A stretch of DNA of 33,207 bases from Paenibacillus sp. oral taxon 786 str. D14 (lineage in GTDB: Bacteria > Bacillota > Bacilli > Paenibacillales > Paenibacillaceae), in contig NZ_GG695974.1 of assembly GCF_000159955.1 (NCBI RefSeq), forward strand, positions 179,619 through 212,825, read 5' to 3'. Within the stretch, counting starts at the first letter, position 1; each line of letters starts with the position of its first letter. Made by a program: the position numbers and the translations under genes. Shown here piece by piece: positions 32,198 through 33,207 of the stretch. The notes under the pieces were generated by a model. That model saw only the letters and a program-made list of their open reading frames with translations, did no database searches and was not told the origin of the DNA.

Positions 32198-33207
32198 GTG
32201 ACAGGCACGTTATTTATCAACGGGAGAATCCAAACGTTGGAGCAGAGCGGACTCTCCGAGAAAGAAGCGGATGCGATATACGTGGAGAATGGGCGCATTC
32301 GCGCCATCGGGAGGACGGCAGAGCTCAAGCTGCAGCTGGCGGGCCGGGCGGTGCGTACCGTCGACTGGGAAGGGGCCGTGGTGCTCCCCGGCTTAACCGA
32401 CTCGCATATGCACCTGTCCATGCACGGCATGAAGCTCGCCATGCTTGATTTCAGCGGCGTCACTTCGAAGGAGGAGATGCTGCGCCTCGTGCGGGAGCGC
32501 GCTGCCGTGACGCCGCCCGGCGAGTGGATTCTCGGCTTGAATTGGGACGAGAATCGGTTCGTGCCTGCCGCTGCGCCAACGCTGGAGGAGCTGGATGCGG
32601 CCAGCGACCGCCATCCGATCTTCCTGACGCGCACCTGCTTCCATGCGTATCTGGCCAACTCCGAGGCGTTTCGCCGCGCGGGGATTACGGCGGATACGCC
32701 GGATCCGGAAGCTGGCGCTTACGGCAGAGACGAGGACGGCCGCTTAAACGGCTGGGTGTATGAGGAGGCGTCGGTGCCGTTCAACCGGGCGCAGCCCGAA
32801 CCGGACTACGCCGCGAAGAAGGACGCCATCCGCCGCGCCTGGCTCGACGCGCTGCGCCTTGGGCTCACAGCTGCCCATACCGAGGACCTGCGGTTTCTAG
32901 GCAGCATCGAGACGATGCGGCGAATATGCCGCGAGCTGCGCGAGGAAGGGATCGCCTTCCGCACCCACCAGCTGCTGTACTATCCGTTCCTGGAGGAGGC
33001 GGAAGAGCTTGGGGTGCGGGCCGGCGACGGCGATGACTGGCTGCGCATCGGTGCGGTGAAGCTGTTCGCCGACGGAGCGATCGGCGGCCGCACCGCGCTG
33101 CTAAAGCAGCCGTACAGCGATGCGCCGCACACCCGGGGCATGGCGATCCATCCGGAGGAGCGGCTCGCCGAGATCGTGCGCGAGGCGCGGCGGCAGGGCT
33201 TCCCGAT
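32198..33207 (+). CDS. YtcJ-type metal-dependent amidohydrolase, 3' end cut by window
   Basis: Open from GTG at 32198 to the right window edge (336 codons visible). AAAGGAG lies 8 nt upstream. The sequence shows TGTLFINGRIQTLE, then LPGLTDSHMHLSMHG with the metal-binding His70 and His72, and the YtcJ-family run KLFADGAIGGRTALL. This subgroup hydrolyses N-formyl or amide compounds; the substrate here is unknown. It follows the acetyl esterase by 66 nt without a terminator, so it may be in the same transcript, yet its GC content is visibly higher than that of its neighbours. Confidence 0.88.
   Translation, partial: MTGTLFINGRIQTLEQSGLSEKEADAIYVENGRIRAIGRTAELKLQLAGRAVRTVDWEGAVVLPGLTDSHMHLSMHGMKLAMLDFSGVTSKEEMLRLVRERAAVTPPGEWILGLNWDENRFVPAAAPTLEELDAASDRHPIFLTRTCFHAYLANSEAFRRAGITADTPDPEAGAYGRDEDGRLNGWVYEEASVPFNRAQPEPDYAAKKDAIRRAWLDALRLGLTAAHTEDLRFLGSIETMRRICRELREEGIAFRTHQLLYYPFLEEAEELGVRAGDGDDWLRIGAVKLFADGAIGGRTALLKQPYSDAPHTRGMAIHPEERLAEIVREARRQGFP

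Overview
The window looks like a chromosomal segment from a Paenibacillus-like member of the Bacillota. The clues are strong AGGAGG-type ribosome binding sites with frequent GTG/TTG starts, two secreted proteins carrying S-layer homology (SLH) domains, a perfect CIRCE element, a Fur-box, a catabolite (cre) site, and a YumC/YcgT-type ferredoxin-NADP reductase. No tRNA, rRNA, CRISPR array, complete insertion sequence or prophage was seen. Both ends cut through genes: a CAP-domain secreted protein on the left and a YtcJ-type amidohydrolase on the right.

Layout. 1-3600: leftward genes for a secreted CAP-domain protein (partial), an MFS transporter and an aldo/keto reductase. 3600-5430: a leftward HesB/IscA-like protein, a possible 57-residue orphan ORF, and a rightward Fur-box-controlled ferredoxin-NADP reductase. 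5535-10541: a 1668-residue SLH-anchored subtilase. 10635-15953: a small unknown protein, then an AraC regulator divergent from a GH2 beta-mannosidase, followed by a GH29 alpha-L-fucosidase. 15954-16813: a decayed, gene-poor stretch with an inverted-repeat pair, a 17-bp tandem duplication and the tail of a histidine kinase gene, which overlaps by ATGA a membrane-anchored PstS-like protein (16810-17988). 18114-19994: htpG behind a sigma-A promoter and perfect CIRCE. 20088-26438: an alanine/D-alanine block made of a MocR-type regulator, ddl, ald, a PucR-type regulator (AdeR-like) and alr. 26677-28983: aldo/keto reductase and MATE exporter. 29067-30973: leftward SLH-PrcB protein and Cof-type HAD phosphatase. 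31172-33207: CE7 acetyl esterase with a cre site inside its promoter, then the amidohydrolase.

How the genes work together. The clearest functional grouping is the alanine block: L-alanine catabolism (ald), L/D interconversion (alr) and D-Ala-D-Ala ligation (ddl), with two local regulators and a perfect palindrome placed upstream of the ald promoter. Beta-mannosidase, fucosidase and acetyl esterase fit a polysaccharide-degrading lifestyle, but no transporter lies with them. The SLH-subtilase and the SLH-PrcB protein would both be displayed on the cell wall, and PrcB domains are known from a subtilisin-type protease complex.

I do not see a clearly new multi-gene defence or mobile system. The best leads are CIRCE control of htpG, the alanine block with its palindrome, the SLH-PrcB/SLH-subtilase pairing, and the scarred region at 15954-16813.
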